Shown here: piece by piece, positions 1-5,369 of the stretch
Layout: every line of letters begins with the position of its first letter
How positions within the stretch are numbered: the first letter of the stretch is position 1
Assembly (NCBI GenBank): GCA_002410715.1
Contig: DHOG01000026.1
Coordinates: 3,067-8,435 of the forward strand
DNA: 5,369 bases
Reading direction: 5' to 3'
Source: Ruminococcaceae bacterium UBA5396
Lineage (GTDB): Bacteria > Bacillota > Clostridia > Oscillospirales > Acutalibacteraceae
The notes under the pieces: generated by a model
The model's database searches: none
The model's input: only the letters and a program-made list of their open reading frames with translations
Told to the model about the DNA's origin: nothing
Position numbers and translations under genes: made by a program

Positions 1-33
1 ACAGCACAACATGACGATTATGCTTACACCCCC

Positions 34-78
34 GGCTCCCTCTTAGAGGGAGCTGTCGCCCGTGGGCGACTGAGGGAG
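34..78 (-). repeat. Palindromic GC-rich intergenic repeat, reverse-oriented copy (R1)
   Basis: Two hairpins stand side by side. The first pairs CTCCCTC with GAGGGAG across a TTA loop (about 36-52). The second pairs GTCGCCC (55-61) with GGGCGAC (64-70) across GT. A closing TGAGGGAG (71-78) can compete for the CTCCCTC arm. The arm order is the reverse complement of the copies at 111-157 and 5318-5363, and the middle hairpin has a different sequence with pairing kept, which points to selection on structure or to a divergent subfamily. No transposase is encoded, so it is either a non-autonomous MITE-like element or a REP-type repeat. Confidence 0.7.
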
Positions 79-110
79 ATTTCTTCTACTATGAAAGTGG
101 TATTCTAACC

Positions 111-157
111 ACTCCCTCCGTCAGGCTTTCGCCTGCCACCTCCCTCATGGAGGGAGG
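111..157 (+). repeat. Palindromic GC-rich intergenic repeat, forward copy (R2)
   Basis: The unit begins with ACTCCCTCC, then has a hairpin CAGGC (122-126) / GCCTG (131-135), then a second hairpin CCTCCCTC (139-146) / GAGGGAGG (150-157) with an ATG loop. Its first 17 bases are identical to those of the copy at 5318. The leading CTCCCTCC (112-119) is also complementary to GGAGGGAG (149-156), so two mutually exclusive folds are possible. It lies 32 bases from R1 in the opposite orientation. There is no T-run after the last hairpin, so it is not a standard intrinsic terminator. Confidence 0.75.
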
Positions 158-167
158 CTTATTCCAA

Positions 168-192
168 CTCCCTCGATGAGGGAGGCTTATCC
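168..192 (+). repeat. Partial duplicate of the R2 tail
   Basis: CTCCCTC-GAT-GAGGGAG followed by GCTTATCC repeats the last hairpin and right flank of R2 (140-165: CTCCCTC-ATG-GAGGGAG, then GCTTATTCC) almost base for base. The left half of the repeat is absent. Because the flanking GCTTAT is copied as well, a local tandem duplication is more likely than independent insertion of another element. Confidence 0.65.
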
Positions 193-361
193 CACATTTG
201 CTAGAAGGGTATTGCTGAAATAATTTGAACATGCATTAATAGAAATAACTAATATTTTGTAGAATTGGTACGATATATTATTAAGACAATGTTATTCCCT
301 ACAGCTTGCCGAGGGGATTTGAACCCAACATTTATTATCAAACGAAATTAGGAGTGGCAAG
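193..361 (+). other. AT-rich leader upstream of cheW
   Basis: Together with the repeats at 34-192 this makes a stretch of about 360 bases with no supportable gene. It contains a candidate sigma-D-like promoter (250-276), a tRNA T-arm-like motif on the minus strand (314-326) with matching arms CTTGCC (305-310) and GGCAAG (356-361), and a clear Shine-Dalgarno AGGAG at 350-354, seven bases before the cheW ATG. No recognisable riboswitch is seen; in particular, the conserved core of the cyclic-di-GMP riboswitch that often precedes clostridial motility genes was not found by eye. Confidence 0.5.
250..276 (+). promoter_or_regulatory. Candidate sigma-D (motility sigma factor) promoter for cheW
   Basis: TAAT (250-253), a 15-base spacer, then TACGATAT (269-276). 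The Firmicute sigma-D consensus is TAAA, 14-16 bases, GCCGATAT, so 3 of 4 and 6 of 8 positions match at the right spacing, including the CGATAT core. Transcription would start near 283, leaving a leader of about 80 bases. Chemotaxis genes are known to be driven by this sigma factor, which gives the match context. The AT-rich surroundings also contain loose sigma-A-like hexamers (TATATT at 274-279) without a good -35 partner. This is a match by eye only. Confidence 0.4.
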
Positions 362-826
362 ATGACTGACGTATTGGAAAGCACCACATTCAACGATGAG
401 GATACCATGGAGGGCAGATTTCTAACGTTTCTTGTTGGTGATGAGCTCTATGGTATAGAAATCAGACATGTGATGGAGATTGTCGGAATACAGCCAATTA
501 CTGAATTGCCGGAAGTCACGGATTACGTCAAAGGCATCATAAACCTCAGGGGCAGAATCATTCCGGTCATTGATATCCGTCTCCGTTTCACAAAAGCGGA
601 AAAGGAATACAATGACAGAACATGTGTGATTATTACTTGCCTTGGCGGCAAATTTGTTGGTCTGATTGTTGACTGTGTATCCGAGGTTTTGACCATTCAG
701 GATCAAGACATTACTGAAAATCCCGAAAGCGAAAGCTGTGCCTACGTTCAGAATATCGCCAAATCCGGGGATCAGGTGATTCTACTGATTGATTGTCAAA
801 TGCTTCTGAACGAGAATCATTTTTGA
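362..826 (+). CDS. cheW: CheW-like chemotaxis coupling protein
   Basis: A cytoplasmic adaptor of 154 residues that links chemoreceptors to the histidine kinase CheA. One CheW domain (two SH3-like beta barrels) fills residues 18-150, after a short acidic N-terminal extension (1-17). The family signature is plain: the strand FLTFLVGDELYGIEI (20-34), the VMEIV segment (37-41), and YVKGIINLRGRIIPVIDIR (55-73), in which R63 of NLRG corresponds to the conserved arginine of the receptor and kinase interface. The second barrel includes the VGLIVDCVSEV stretch. No receiver domain is fused, so it is CheW rather than CheV. The start is fixed by AGGAG at 350-354, seven bases before the ATG. The receptor gene follows after 64 bases with no terminator or convincing promoter between, so the two probably form an operon. 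The pair looks like a receptor-specific accessory coupling unit, since no cheA, cheR, cheB or cheY is nearby. Confidence 0.95.
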   Translation: MTDVLESTTFNDEDTMEGRFLTFLVGDELYGIEIRHVMEIVGIQPITELPEVTDYVKGIINLRGRIIPVIDIRLRFTKAEKEYNDRTCVIITCLGGKFVGLIVDCVSEVLTIQDQDITENPESESCAYVQNIAKSGDQVILLIDCQMLLNENHF

Positions 827-877
827 GTGGTTTTTGCATAAAAGGTTGATGGCATTGGTTCTAATATTTTAAATTTT

Positions 878-883
878 AGGGGG
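878..883 (+). promoter_or_regulatory. Shine-Dalgarno that fixes the TTG start of the chemoreceptor
   Basis: AGGGGG ends seven bases before TTG at 891. No in-frame ATG lies near it: the first later one (residue 24) falls inside the first membrane helix. The TTG is therefore the start, and the weaker start codon may keep receptor synthesis low relative to CheW. Confidence 0.8.
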
Positions 884-890
884 AAAAGCT

Positions 891-2825
891 TTGAAATTTA
901 AATTAGGGTTAGGAAGTATTAAAGCAAAACTAATATTCTATATTGTCTCTATCGTTACCATGGTTTGTGTCGGTTTATCCTTACTATCCTATTTTGTGGC
1001 TTCATCAGCGTTGTCGAACAATATGGAGCAGTCTCTCTTGACCATTACCAAGGAAAGTGCAGAGGTTATAAGCGAACGTGTCAATCGGATTCATAATCAG
1101 CTCACCGCCCTGTCTACAAACAGTATTTTTATGGATTTAGAGGCGAATAAAAATATAATACATTCAACCCTTGGCAATATATTAGAAGACTGGGGTTACT
1201 TGGACATAGTTGCGGCTGATGCAAGCGGAATGACAACAGGCGGCGAAAACATAGCGGACAAAGATTATTTTCAACAAGCCCTTTCCGGAAACAACGCCGT
1301 TTCCAACCCTGTCATCAACAAAGCCGACGGCAGCGCACTGTGTTATTATGCAGTACCTATCAAAAATCAGGATGATGTGGTTGGCGTTTTGGTGGGTACA
1401 AGGGATGGTTTTGGTTTAAGCCAGATGATTGCGGATGTCACCTATGCAAAAATCGGGAGAGCATACTTATTAAACAGTCAAGGAGTCACGATTGCACATA
1501 GCTCCAAGGATGTCGTAATCAATCAAGAGAATGCGTCCGAGCAGGCTAAGTCTGACGCAAGTCTCAAGGAACTTGCCGCACTGGAAGCGAACATGATGGC
1601 CGGCAAACAGGGAACCGGACGCTATGCATATAATGGTGTGGTAAAATATATGGGATATAGCCCGGTTGGAATCCAGGGATGGTCCCTTGCCCTCACCGCT
1701 CCCCGCAACGAAATATTTGCGGAAATCAATATGATGATGTCGACAATGGTAATCATCAGCATTGTCGTTATTTTGCTGAGTGTAGTATTTGCAGTTTTCA
1801 TTGCAAGCGGTATCAGCAATTCGTTAAAAGCAAGTGTTTCATATGCAGATAAGCTTGCCCAATGCGACGTCTCTTTTGAAGTCCATGAGAATTACCTGAA
1901 AAGAAACGATGAAATCGGCATGCTTGCGACAGCATTTCTAAGTATTACCGATCGTTTGAATGCAGTCTTTTCAAGTATAAATTCGGCAGTTTTGCAGGTG
2001 GCATCCGGGGCAAGACAGGTCGCCGATTCCAGCACCTCCCTCTCTCAGGGGGCGTCCGAACAGGCAAGCTCTATTGAAGAGCTTTCGGCCTCGATTGAAG
2101 AAATTTCAGCGCAGACAACTCAAAATGCAGAAGATGCAGAAAATGCAAATAGGATTACCGATAACGCTCGTGTCAATGCCGAAAAGAGCAATTCTCAGAT
2201 GCAGGAAATGCTGAAAGCAATGGAAGATATCAATACGACTTCAAACAATATTTCAAAAATAATTAAAGTAATCGATGAAATTGCATTCCAGACAAACATT
2301 CTTGCGCTCAACGCCGCTGTTGAAGCCGCAAGGGCAGGACAGTATGGCAAGGGCTTTGCTGTTGTAGCCGAGGAAGTAAGAAATCTTGCCGCACGTTCAG
2401 CCAATGCTGCAAAAGAGACCACTGATTTGATAGAAGGCTCGATTAAAAGCGTAAAAAACGGCACAAAAATTGCAAAGGGTACCTCGGATGCCCTGCAATC
2501 CATTGTTCAAGAAATTGTGAATGTTGCCGATCTGGTGAGAAGTATCTCAGTTGCCTCAAACGAGCAGGCTTCCGCAATTGCCCAGGTTTCTCAAGGGATT
2601 ACACAGGTCTCGACCGTGATTCAGTCCAATTCCGCTATATCAGAGGAAAGTGCTGCATCCAGTGAAGAAATGTCCACCCAAGCCTATCTCCTTGAGAAAC
2701 AGCTAAGCAAGTTTACGTTAAAACAAAATGCAAATGAGGCAATGGATCAGGGGCTTGATTGGACATACCAAGATACAGAAGCCAACGACCAAGACAACAC
2801 TGATGATATGGAAGAATATGTTTGA
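891..2825 (+). CDS. Methyl-accepting chemotaxis protein with dCache sensor
   Basis: A membrane chemoreceptor of 644 residues that passes ligand signals to CheA through CheW. Order of parts: basic cytoplasmic N-terminus (1-13); membrane helix 1 (about 14-37); extracellular double-Cache sensor (about 38-278), with KDYFQQAL (124-131) and VVGVLVGT in the distal lobe and AYLLNSQG plus GWSLAL around W264 in the proximal lobe; membrane helix 2 (about 286-305); HAMP (about 306-360) with DEIGML (340-345); then the long coiled-coil signalling domain. Its hairpin tip, [21 protein letters not shown] (463-483), is canonical. Likely methylation sites lie around the IEE motifs at 395-397 and 402-404. Oddities: the first HAMP helix has N-S where a proline is usual, and an acidic tail (about 613-644; 11 Asp or Glu, no Lys or Arg) ends without an aromatic CheR-tethering pentapeptide. 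The sensor lacks the R-x-W plus Y/D pattern expected of amino-acid-binding dCache domains, so its ligand is unknown. Translation starts at TTG. Confidence 0.95.
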   Translation: MKFKLGLGSIKAKLIFYIVSIVTMVCVGLSLLSYFVASSALSNNMEQSLLTITKESAEVISERVNRIHNQLTALSTNSIFMDLEANKNIIHSTLGNILEDWGYLDIVAADASGMTTGGENIADKDYFQQALSGNNAVSNPVINKADGSALCYYAVPIKNQDDVVGVLVGTRDGFGLSQMIADVTYAKIGRAYLLNSQGVTIAHSSKDVVINQENASEQAKSDASLKELAALEANMMAGKQGTGRYAYNGVVKYMGYSPVGIQGWSLALTAPRNEIFAEINMMMSTMVIISIVVILLSVVFAVFIASGISNSLKASVSYADKLAQCDVSFEVHENYLKRNDEIGMLATAFLSITDRLNAVFSSINSAVLQVASGARQVADSSTSLSQGASEQASSIEELSASIEEISAQTTQNAEDAENANRITDNARVNAEKSNSQMQEMLKAMEDINTTSNNISKIIKVIDEIAFQTNILALNAAVEAARAGQYGKGFAVVAEEVRNLAARSANAAKETTDLIEGSIKSVKNGTKIAKGTSDALQSIVQEIVNVADLVRSISVASNEQASAIAQVSQGITQVSTVIQSNSAISEESAASSEEMSTQAYLLEKQLSKFTLKQNANEAMDQGLDWTYQDTEANDQDNTDDMEEYV

Positions 2826-2881
2826 TGCACAGGCCAAGGGGAAACCGGTAGTTGATTTTGTATGATTTTAAAATGTATCAT

Positions 2882-2917
2882 AAAAAGGCACCGAAAATCA
2901 TTTTCGGTGCCTTTTTT
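2882..2917. terminator. Bidirectional intrinsic terminator between convergent genes
   Basis: GGCACCGAAAA (2887-2897) pairs perfectly with TTTTCGGTGCC (2901-2911) across a TCA loop. Six T follow on the plus strand (2912-2917) and five A precede (2882-2886), giving a T-run on the minus strand too. The hairpin lies about 60 bases after the chemoreceptor stop and about 20 bases after the stop of the convergent AraC-family gene, so it can end both transcripts. Confidence 0.93.
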
Positions 2918-2938
2918 AGTGGCTTCAACAATAAAAAC

Positions 2939-3769
2939 TCATGGAATTCCACGGTGTTTTCTATAGTTGGTTGGGGTTTTCCCATAGCAATTTTTAAAAT
3001 GCTTGTTGAATGCAGAGGGGTCTTTAAATCCACAGGAATAAGATATTTCAGTTATACTGGCATTGGTGCTCTCCAATAACCGACATGCCATCAATAACCG
3101 ATGGCGTATCAAGTATTGCTGGGGTGAGCAATGATAAAGTTGCATAAAGATCTTATATAGGTAACTACGTTCGATTCCGATATGGCGAGCGACATCGTTT
3201 ATCTTAATATTGTAGGTATAATTGTTTTTTATAAATTCAGTCGCTTTATGTCCATATTGCTTAATCGGCATACATGATGTTTCTATGTCGGTTGTATTGC
3301 ACATAAGCGAAAACACCAAGTACAATTGTGCGATTAATTTATATTCATTATCCTGATGGTGTTCAAAGCTTTCCCCCAGGTTTAAAAGAGCATTTTTCAA
3401 CAATCCGTCACTTTGATCTGTATATATAGGATTTTCTAAAGTTAAAGAGCATCTTTCCAGGATGGTTTTTGCATCCAAACCATCAAAACCAAACCAACAA
3501 TAATTCCATGGGCTGTGATCATCTGCAGCATAAAATGTAGAAACACCCGGCGATATAAGGAATCCTTGTCCGCTGTTGAGCTGATATGTCTTATCCCCCA
3601 CAACAAAAATACCTTTCCCATCGAGTACGTAATGGAATAGATAATGGGGGCGCATAGCAGGCCCAAATGAATGTCCAGGGGCGCATTTCTCCTTGCCGCA
3701 CAAATGTAAGACCAATGAACTGGAAATATTCAGCGGATCCCCGATAATATACTCAATACTCCTATCCAT
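2939..3769 (-). CDS. AraC-family transcriptional regulator, sugar-responsive type
   Basis: A cytoplasmic DNA-binding protein of 276 residues from the preferred start. The N-terminal part is an AraC-type cupin for sugar sensing and dimerisation: RPHYLFHYVLDGKG (40-53), followed by the barrel strands up to FLISPG (70-75). The C-terminal part (about 186-272) has two helix-turn-helix motifs: INDVARHIGIERSYLYKIF in the first, and ITEISYSCGFKDPSAFNKHFK plus the closing GKTPTNYRK in the second. This layout matches MsmR/RafR/MelR-like regulators of alpha-galactoside genes. It is transcribed away from the MelA-like glycosidase across a 153-base shared region, the usual arrangement for a local activator and its target. 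An in-frame ATG seven codons upstream (3790) has no ribosome site, while the ATG at 3769 is preceded by AGGTGG at eight bases, so the shorter start is preferred. The inducer cannot be read from the sequence; an alpha-galactoside is inferred from the neighbour. Confidence 0.9.
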   Translation of the reverse strand: MDRSIEYIIGDPLNISSSLVLHLCGKEKCAPGHSFGPAMRPHYLFHYVLDGKGIFVVGDKTYQLNSGQGFLISPGVSTFYAADDHSPWNYCWFGFDGLDAKTILERCSLTLENPIYTDQSDGLLKNALLNLGESFEHHQDNEYKLIAQLYLVFSLMCNTTDIETSCMPIKQYGHKATEFIKNNYTYNIKINDVARHIGIERSYLYKIFMQLYHCSPQQYLIRHRLLMACRLLESTNASITEISYSCGFKDPSAFNKHFKNCYGKTPTNYRKHRGIP

Positions 3770-3777
3770 ATATAAAG

Positions 3778-3783
3778 CCACCT
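3778..3783 (-). promoter_or_regulatory. Ribosome binding site deciding the AraC-family start
   Basis: On the minus strand AGGTGG lies eight bases before the ATG at 3769. The alternative ATG at 3790 is preceded by an A-rich stretch with no purine-rich Shine-Dalgarno. The site falls inside the longer reading frame, so choosing 3790 would leave it unexplained. Confidence 0.65.
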
Positions 3784-3827
3784 GTTCCATTTGGATTTTT
3801 CAACATAACACCAATTTCTTGAAACAA

Positions 3828-3871
3828 AATAAACTAGATTAATAGCCAATAATGCAATAAACTAATTATTG
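3828..3871. promoter_or_regulatory. Candidate operator in the divergent regulator-glycosidase region
   Basis: Two patterns overlap. AATAAACTA occurs at 3828-3836 and again at 3856-3864 in the same orientation, 28 bases apart, each followed by an A/T-rich ATTA-like stretch. CAATAAT (3847-3853) and ATTATTG (3865-3871) form a perfect inverted repeat with 11 bases between. The right part reaches the -35 hexamer of the glycosidase promoter, the place where AraC-type activators commonly bind. The DNA is AT-rich, so chance matches are possible, and which pattern is used, if either, cannot be decided here. No clear catabolite-control (cre) site was seen. Confidence 0.4.
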
Positions 3872-3898
3872 TTATATAAGACTCAATACCTTTATAAT
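3869..3898 (+). promoter_or_regulatory. Sigma-A promoter of the MelA-like glycosidase
   Basis: TTGTTA (3869-3874; 4 of 6 to TTGACA), an 18-base spacer, and a perfect TATAAT (3893-3898). Transcription would start near 3905, giving a leader of under 20 bases that contains the GGAGG ribosome site. The imperfect -35 with repeats directly upstream suits a promoter helped by an activator such as the divergent AraC-family protein. Confidence 0.7.
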
Positions 3899-3910
3899 AC
3901 GTCTGCAAAT

Positions 3911-3915
3911 GGAGG
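3911..3915 (+). promoter_or_regulatory. Shine-Dalgarno fixing the glycosidase start
   Basis: GGAGG lies seven bases before the ATG at 3923. The frame can be extended upstream to a TTG at 3869, but that codon lies in the promoter -35 hexamer and would precede the transcript start. The ATG also puts the NAD-binding GAGST motif at the usual distance from the N-terminus. Confidence 0.88.
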
Positions 3916-3922
3916 AAAAACA

Positions 3923-5248
3923 ATGGTTAAAATTACGTTTATGGGTGCAGGAAGCACTATTTTTGCCCGCAATGTCATTGGTGATTGTATGTGTACAGAA
4001 ACCTTAAGGGATGCCGAAATAGCATTGTACGATATTGACGCGGCACGCTTGGATGAATCAGCAATTATACTTAATGCCCTTAACAAAAATATTAATGATT
4101 GTCGGGCATCCATAAAAAAATACCTTGGTGTGGAAAATCGCAAAGAAGCCCTGCGCGGCGCTGATTTTGTGATAAATGCTATACAGGTGGGATTTTATGA
4201 TCCATGTACCATTATAGACTTTGAAATCCCGAAAAAGTACGGCTTGCGCCAGACCATCGGAGATACACTGGGAATTGGGGGAATCATGCGTGGATTGCGT
4301 ACAATTCCTGTTATGCGCGATTTTGCACGGGATATGGAAGAGGTTTGTCCTAACGCATGGTTTCTTAATTACACAAATCCCATGTCGATACTTACCGGCT
4401 ATATGCAGCGCTATACCAAAGTAAAGACGGTTGGACTCTGTCACAGTGTTCAAGGTTGCTCCCAGGGTTTACTTGAAAGCTTGGATATGCAGGATAAAGT
4501 CGAAGGAAGAAAAGATCTTATTGCAGGCATCAACCACATGGGATGGTTGATTGAATTGCGTGATCGGAACGGAAACGACCTTTATCCGGAAGTAAGAAAG
4601 CGCGCCGCTAAGAAAAACATGGCGGGTAAACATGACGACATGGTGAGATTCGAATATATCAAGCACTTGGGGTATTACTGCACCGAGTCGAGTGAACATA
4701 ATGCGGAATATAATCCGTGGTTTATCAAGCCGACTCATCCGGAACTTATAGAAAAATTCAACATTCCGCTTGACGAATATCCCCGCCGCTGCATTAACCA
4801 GATTGCAGGTTGGGAAGAAGAAAAAAACAAAATACTTGATGATTATAAAATCACTCATGAGCGTTCCATAGAGTACGCATCCTATATTATGGAAGCAATT
4901 ATAACAAACAAACCCTATAAAATAGGGGGCAATGTATTAAACACAGGTTTAATTGATAATTTACCTGCCGATGCCTGCGTTGAAGTTCCCTGTCTGGTTG
5001 ATGGGTTAGGAATCACCCCATGTCATGTCGGCAGACTGCCGGTACAATTGGCGGCATTGAATATGACCAACATAAACGCACATCTGATGACCATTCAAGC
5101 GGCGGTCACGCAAAAAAAGGCTGATATTTACCGTGCAGCTATGCTTGACCCTCATACGGCAGCGCAATTATCGCTGGATGAAATCGTATCTATGTGCAAT
5201 GAATTAATTTCTGCCCATGGTCCATACATGGCGGAATATAAAGATTAA
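3923..5248 (+). CDS. melA: NAD- and Mn-dependent alpha-galactosidase, family GH4 (MelA-like)
   Basis: A cytoplasmic glycosidase of 441 residues, a normal length for family GH4. These enzymes use bound NAD+ and a divalent metal (usually Mn2+) to oxidise the sugar at C3 and release the aglycone by elimination; MelA splits melibiose-type alpha-galactosides to galactose. No signal peptide is present. The N-terminal Rossmann fold starts with KITFMGAGSTIF (G8, G10, S11), followed by YDID as the end of the second strand. Family features in order: QTIGDTLGIGGIMRGLRTIP, NYTNP (149-153), GLCHSVQG with C173 and H174, GINHMGW with N204 and H205, ESSEHNAEYNPWF (255-267), DEYPRRC, GLIDNLP and MDPHTAAQLS-like (here LDPHTAAQLS). 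C173 and H205 are the expected metal ligands, and Y263 is a plausible catalytic tyrosine by analogy. Likeness to E. coli MelA, recalled from memory, runs along the whole length and favours alpha-galactosidase over 6-phospho-glucosidase or alpha-galacturonidase members. It is divergent from the AraC-family regulator. No transporter is adjacent. Confidence 0.92.
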   Translation: MVKITFMGAGSTIFARNVIGDCMCTETLRDAEIALYDIDAARLDESAIILNALNKNINDCRASIKKYLGVENRKEALRGADFVINAIQVGFYDPCTIIDFEIPKKYGLRQTIGDTLGIGGIMRGLRTIPVMRDFARDMEEVCPNAWFLNYTNPMSILTGYMQRYTKVKTVGLCHSVQGCSQGLLESLDMQDKVEGRKDLIAGINHMGWLIELRDRNGNDLYPEVRKRAAKKNMAGKHDDMVRFEYIKHLGYYCTESSEHNAEYNPWFIKPTHPELIEKFNIPLDEYPRRCINQIAGWEEEKNKILDDYKITHERSIEYASYIMEAIITNKPYKIGGNVLNTGLIDNLPADACVEVPCLVDGLGITPCHVGRLPVQLAALNMTNINAHLMTIQAAVTQKKADIYRAAMLDPHTAAQLSLDEIVSMCNELISAHGPYMAEYKD

Positions 5249-5317
5249 AACTGGCAAGCATCTCAAGACGCACACCGAAAGTTCTTTCTACTGCATCACT
5301 TGCCCTAACGGTAAAAA

Positions 5318-5363
5318 ACTCCCTCCGTCAGGCTCCGCCTGACACCTCCCTCAAAGAGGGAGG
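5318..5363 (+). repeat. Palindromic GC-rich intergenic repeat, forward copy (R3)
   Basis: It starts ACTCCCTCCGTCAGGCT, identical for 17 bases to the copy at 111. The middle hairpin is GTCAGGC (5327-5333) / GCCTGAC (5337-5343) and the last hairpin CCTCCCTC (5345-5352) / GAGGGAGG (5356-5363) with an AAA loop. It lies 70 bases after the glycosidase stop. No standard terminator is visible between 5249 and 5317, so these hairpins may partly stop or protect that transcript, although only CAAATT follows instead of a T-run. The window ends six bases later, so further sequence of the element may be missing. Confidence 0.75.
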
Positions 5364-5369
5364 CAAATT

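Noticed and set aside
34..192. CRISPR array
   Set aside because: The repeated units differ in orientation, length and middle sequence, are not evenly spaced, and have no unique spacers of constant size.
305..361. A functional tRNA gene on the minus strand
   Set aside because: Although the T-arm box and acceptor-like arms are present, only 57 bases are available, with no D arm, no proper anticodon arm, mismatches in the T stem and no CCA.
827..890. Separate promoter or riboswitch between cheW and the chemoreceptor
   Set aside because: The 64 bases hold a TAAA (839-842) and a TAATAT (862-867), but spacing and partner boxes fit neither sigma-A nor sigma-D, and the space is too short for a known riboswitch plus ribosome site.
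2195..2503. Minus-strand open frame inside the chemoreceptor signalling domain
   Set aside because: It is the antisense shadow of the highly conserved hairpin-tip coding region; the plus-strand protein fully explains the sequence.
2852..3079. Plus-strand open frame of 75 codons after the chemoreceptor
   Set aside because: It runs through the intrinsic terminator hairpin and then antisense to the conserved helix-turn-helix part of the AraC-family gene. It starts with TTG without a ribosome site and its product resembles nothing.
3770..3790. Longer AraC-family start at ATG 3790
   Set aside because: It has no Shine-Dalgarno, whereas ATG 3769 has AGGTGG eight bases upstream. It cannot be excluded outright.
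3869..3922. Longer N-terminus for the glycosidase starting at TTG 3869
   Set aside because: The TTG is in the -35 hexamer and the extension covers the TATAAT and the ribosome site. GH4 proteins begin just before the GAGST motif, as they do from ATG 3923.
5253..5304. Hairpin GGCAAG (5253-5258) / CTTGCC (5299-5304) as a terminator of the glycosidase
   Set aside because: The arms are 40 bases apart with only 6 pairs and no T-run follows. The match to the GGCAAG/CTTGCC arms before cheW is probably coincidence.

Overview
The window looks like an accessory stretch of chromosome from a low-to-moderate GC Gram-positive bacterium, most likely a motile member of the Clostridia. The grounds are strong purine-rich Shine-Dalgarno sequences (AGGAG, AGGGGG, GGAGG), a TTG start on one gene, AT-rich intergenic DNA, a chemoreceptor of clostridial type, and GC-rich CTCCCTC/GAGGGAG palindromic intergenic repeats. 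The assignment rests on style and protein character, not on a marker gene. No rRNA, functional tRNA, CRISPR array or transposase gene is visible.

Layout. Positions 1-192 hold no supportable gene but carry a cluster of palindromic repeats: one copy in reverse orientation (34-78), one forward (111-157) and a duplicated piece of the forward copy (168-192). An AT-rich leader follows (193-361), with a candidate motility-sigma-factor promoter and a curious tRNA-like fold just before the first gene. The plus-strand pair cheW (362-826) and a transmembrane dCache chemoreceptor (891-2825) follows and ends at a strong hairpin terminator (2882-2917). That terminator also serves the convergent minus-strand AraC-family regulator (2939-3769). 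The regulator is divergent from a family 4 glycosidase closely resembling alpha-galactosidase MelA (3923-5248). The 153-base divergent region holds a good sigma-A promoter with direct and inverted repeats placed where an operator would be expected. A third copy of the palindromic repeat, direct with respect to the 111-157 copy, closes the window (5318-5363), so all four genes sit between related repeats.

How the genes may work together. The AraC protein probably senses an alpha-galactoside or a derived sugar through its N-terminal cupin and controls the glycosidase, which would release galactose from melibiose- or raffinose-type sugars in the cytoplasm. No sugar transporter is in the window. 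The cheW-receptor pair would feed an external signal to CheA, which is encoded elsewhere. That the receptor follows the same sugars as the glycosidase is only a hypothesis from adjacency, because the two units converge on a terminator and are transcribed separately.
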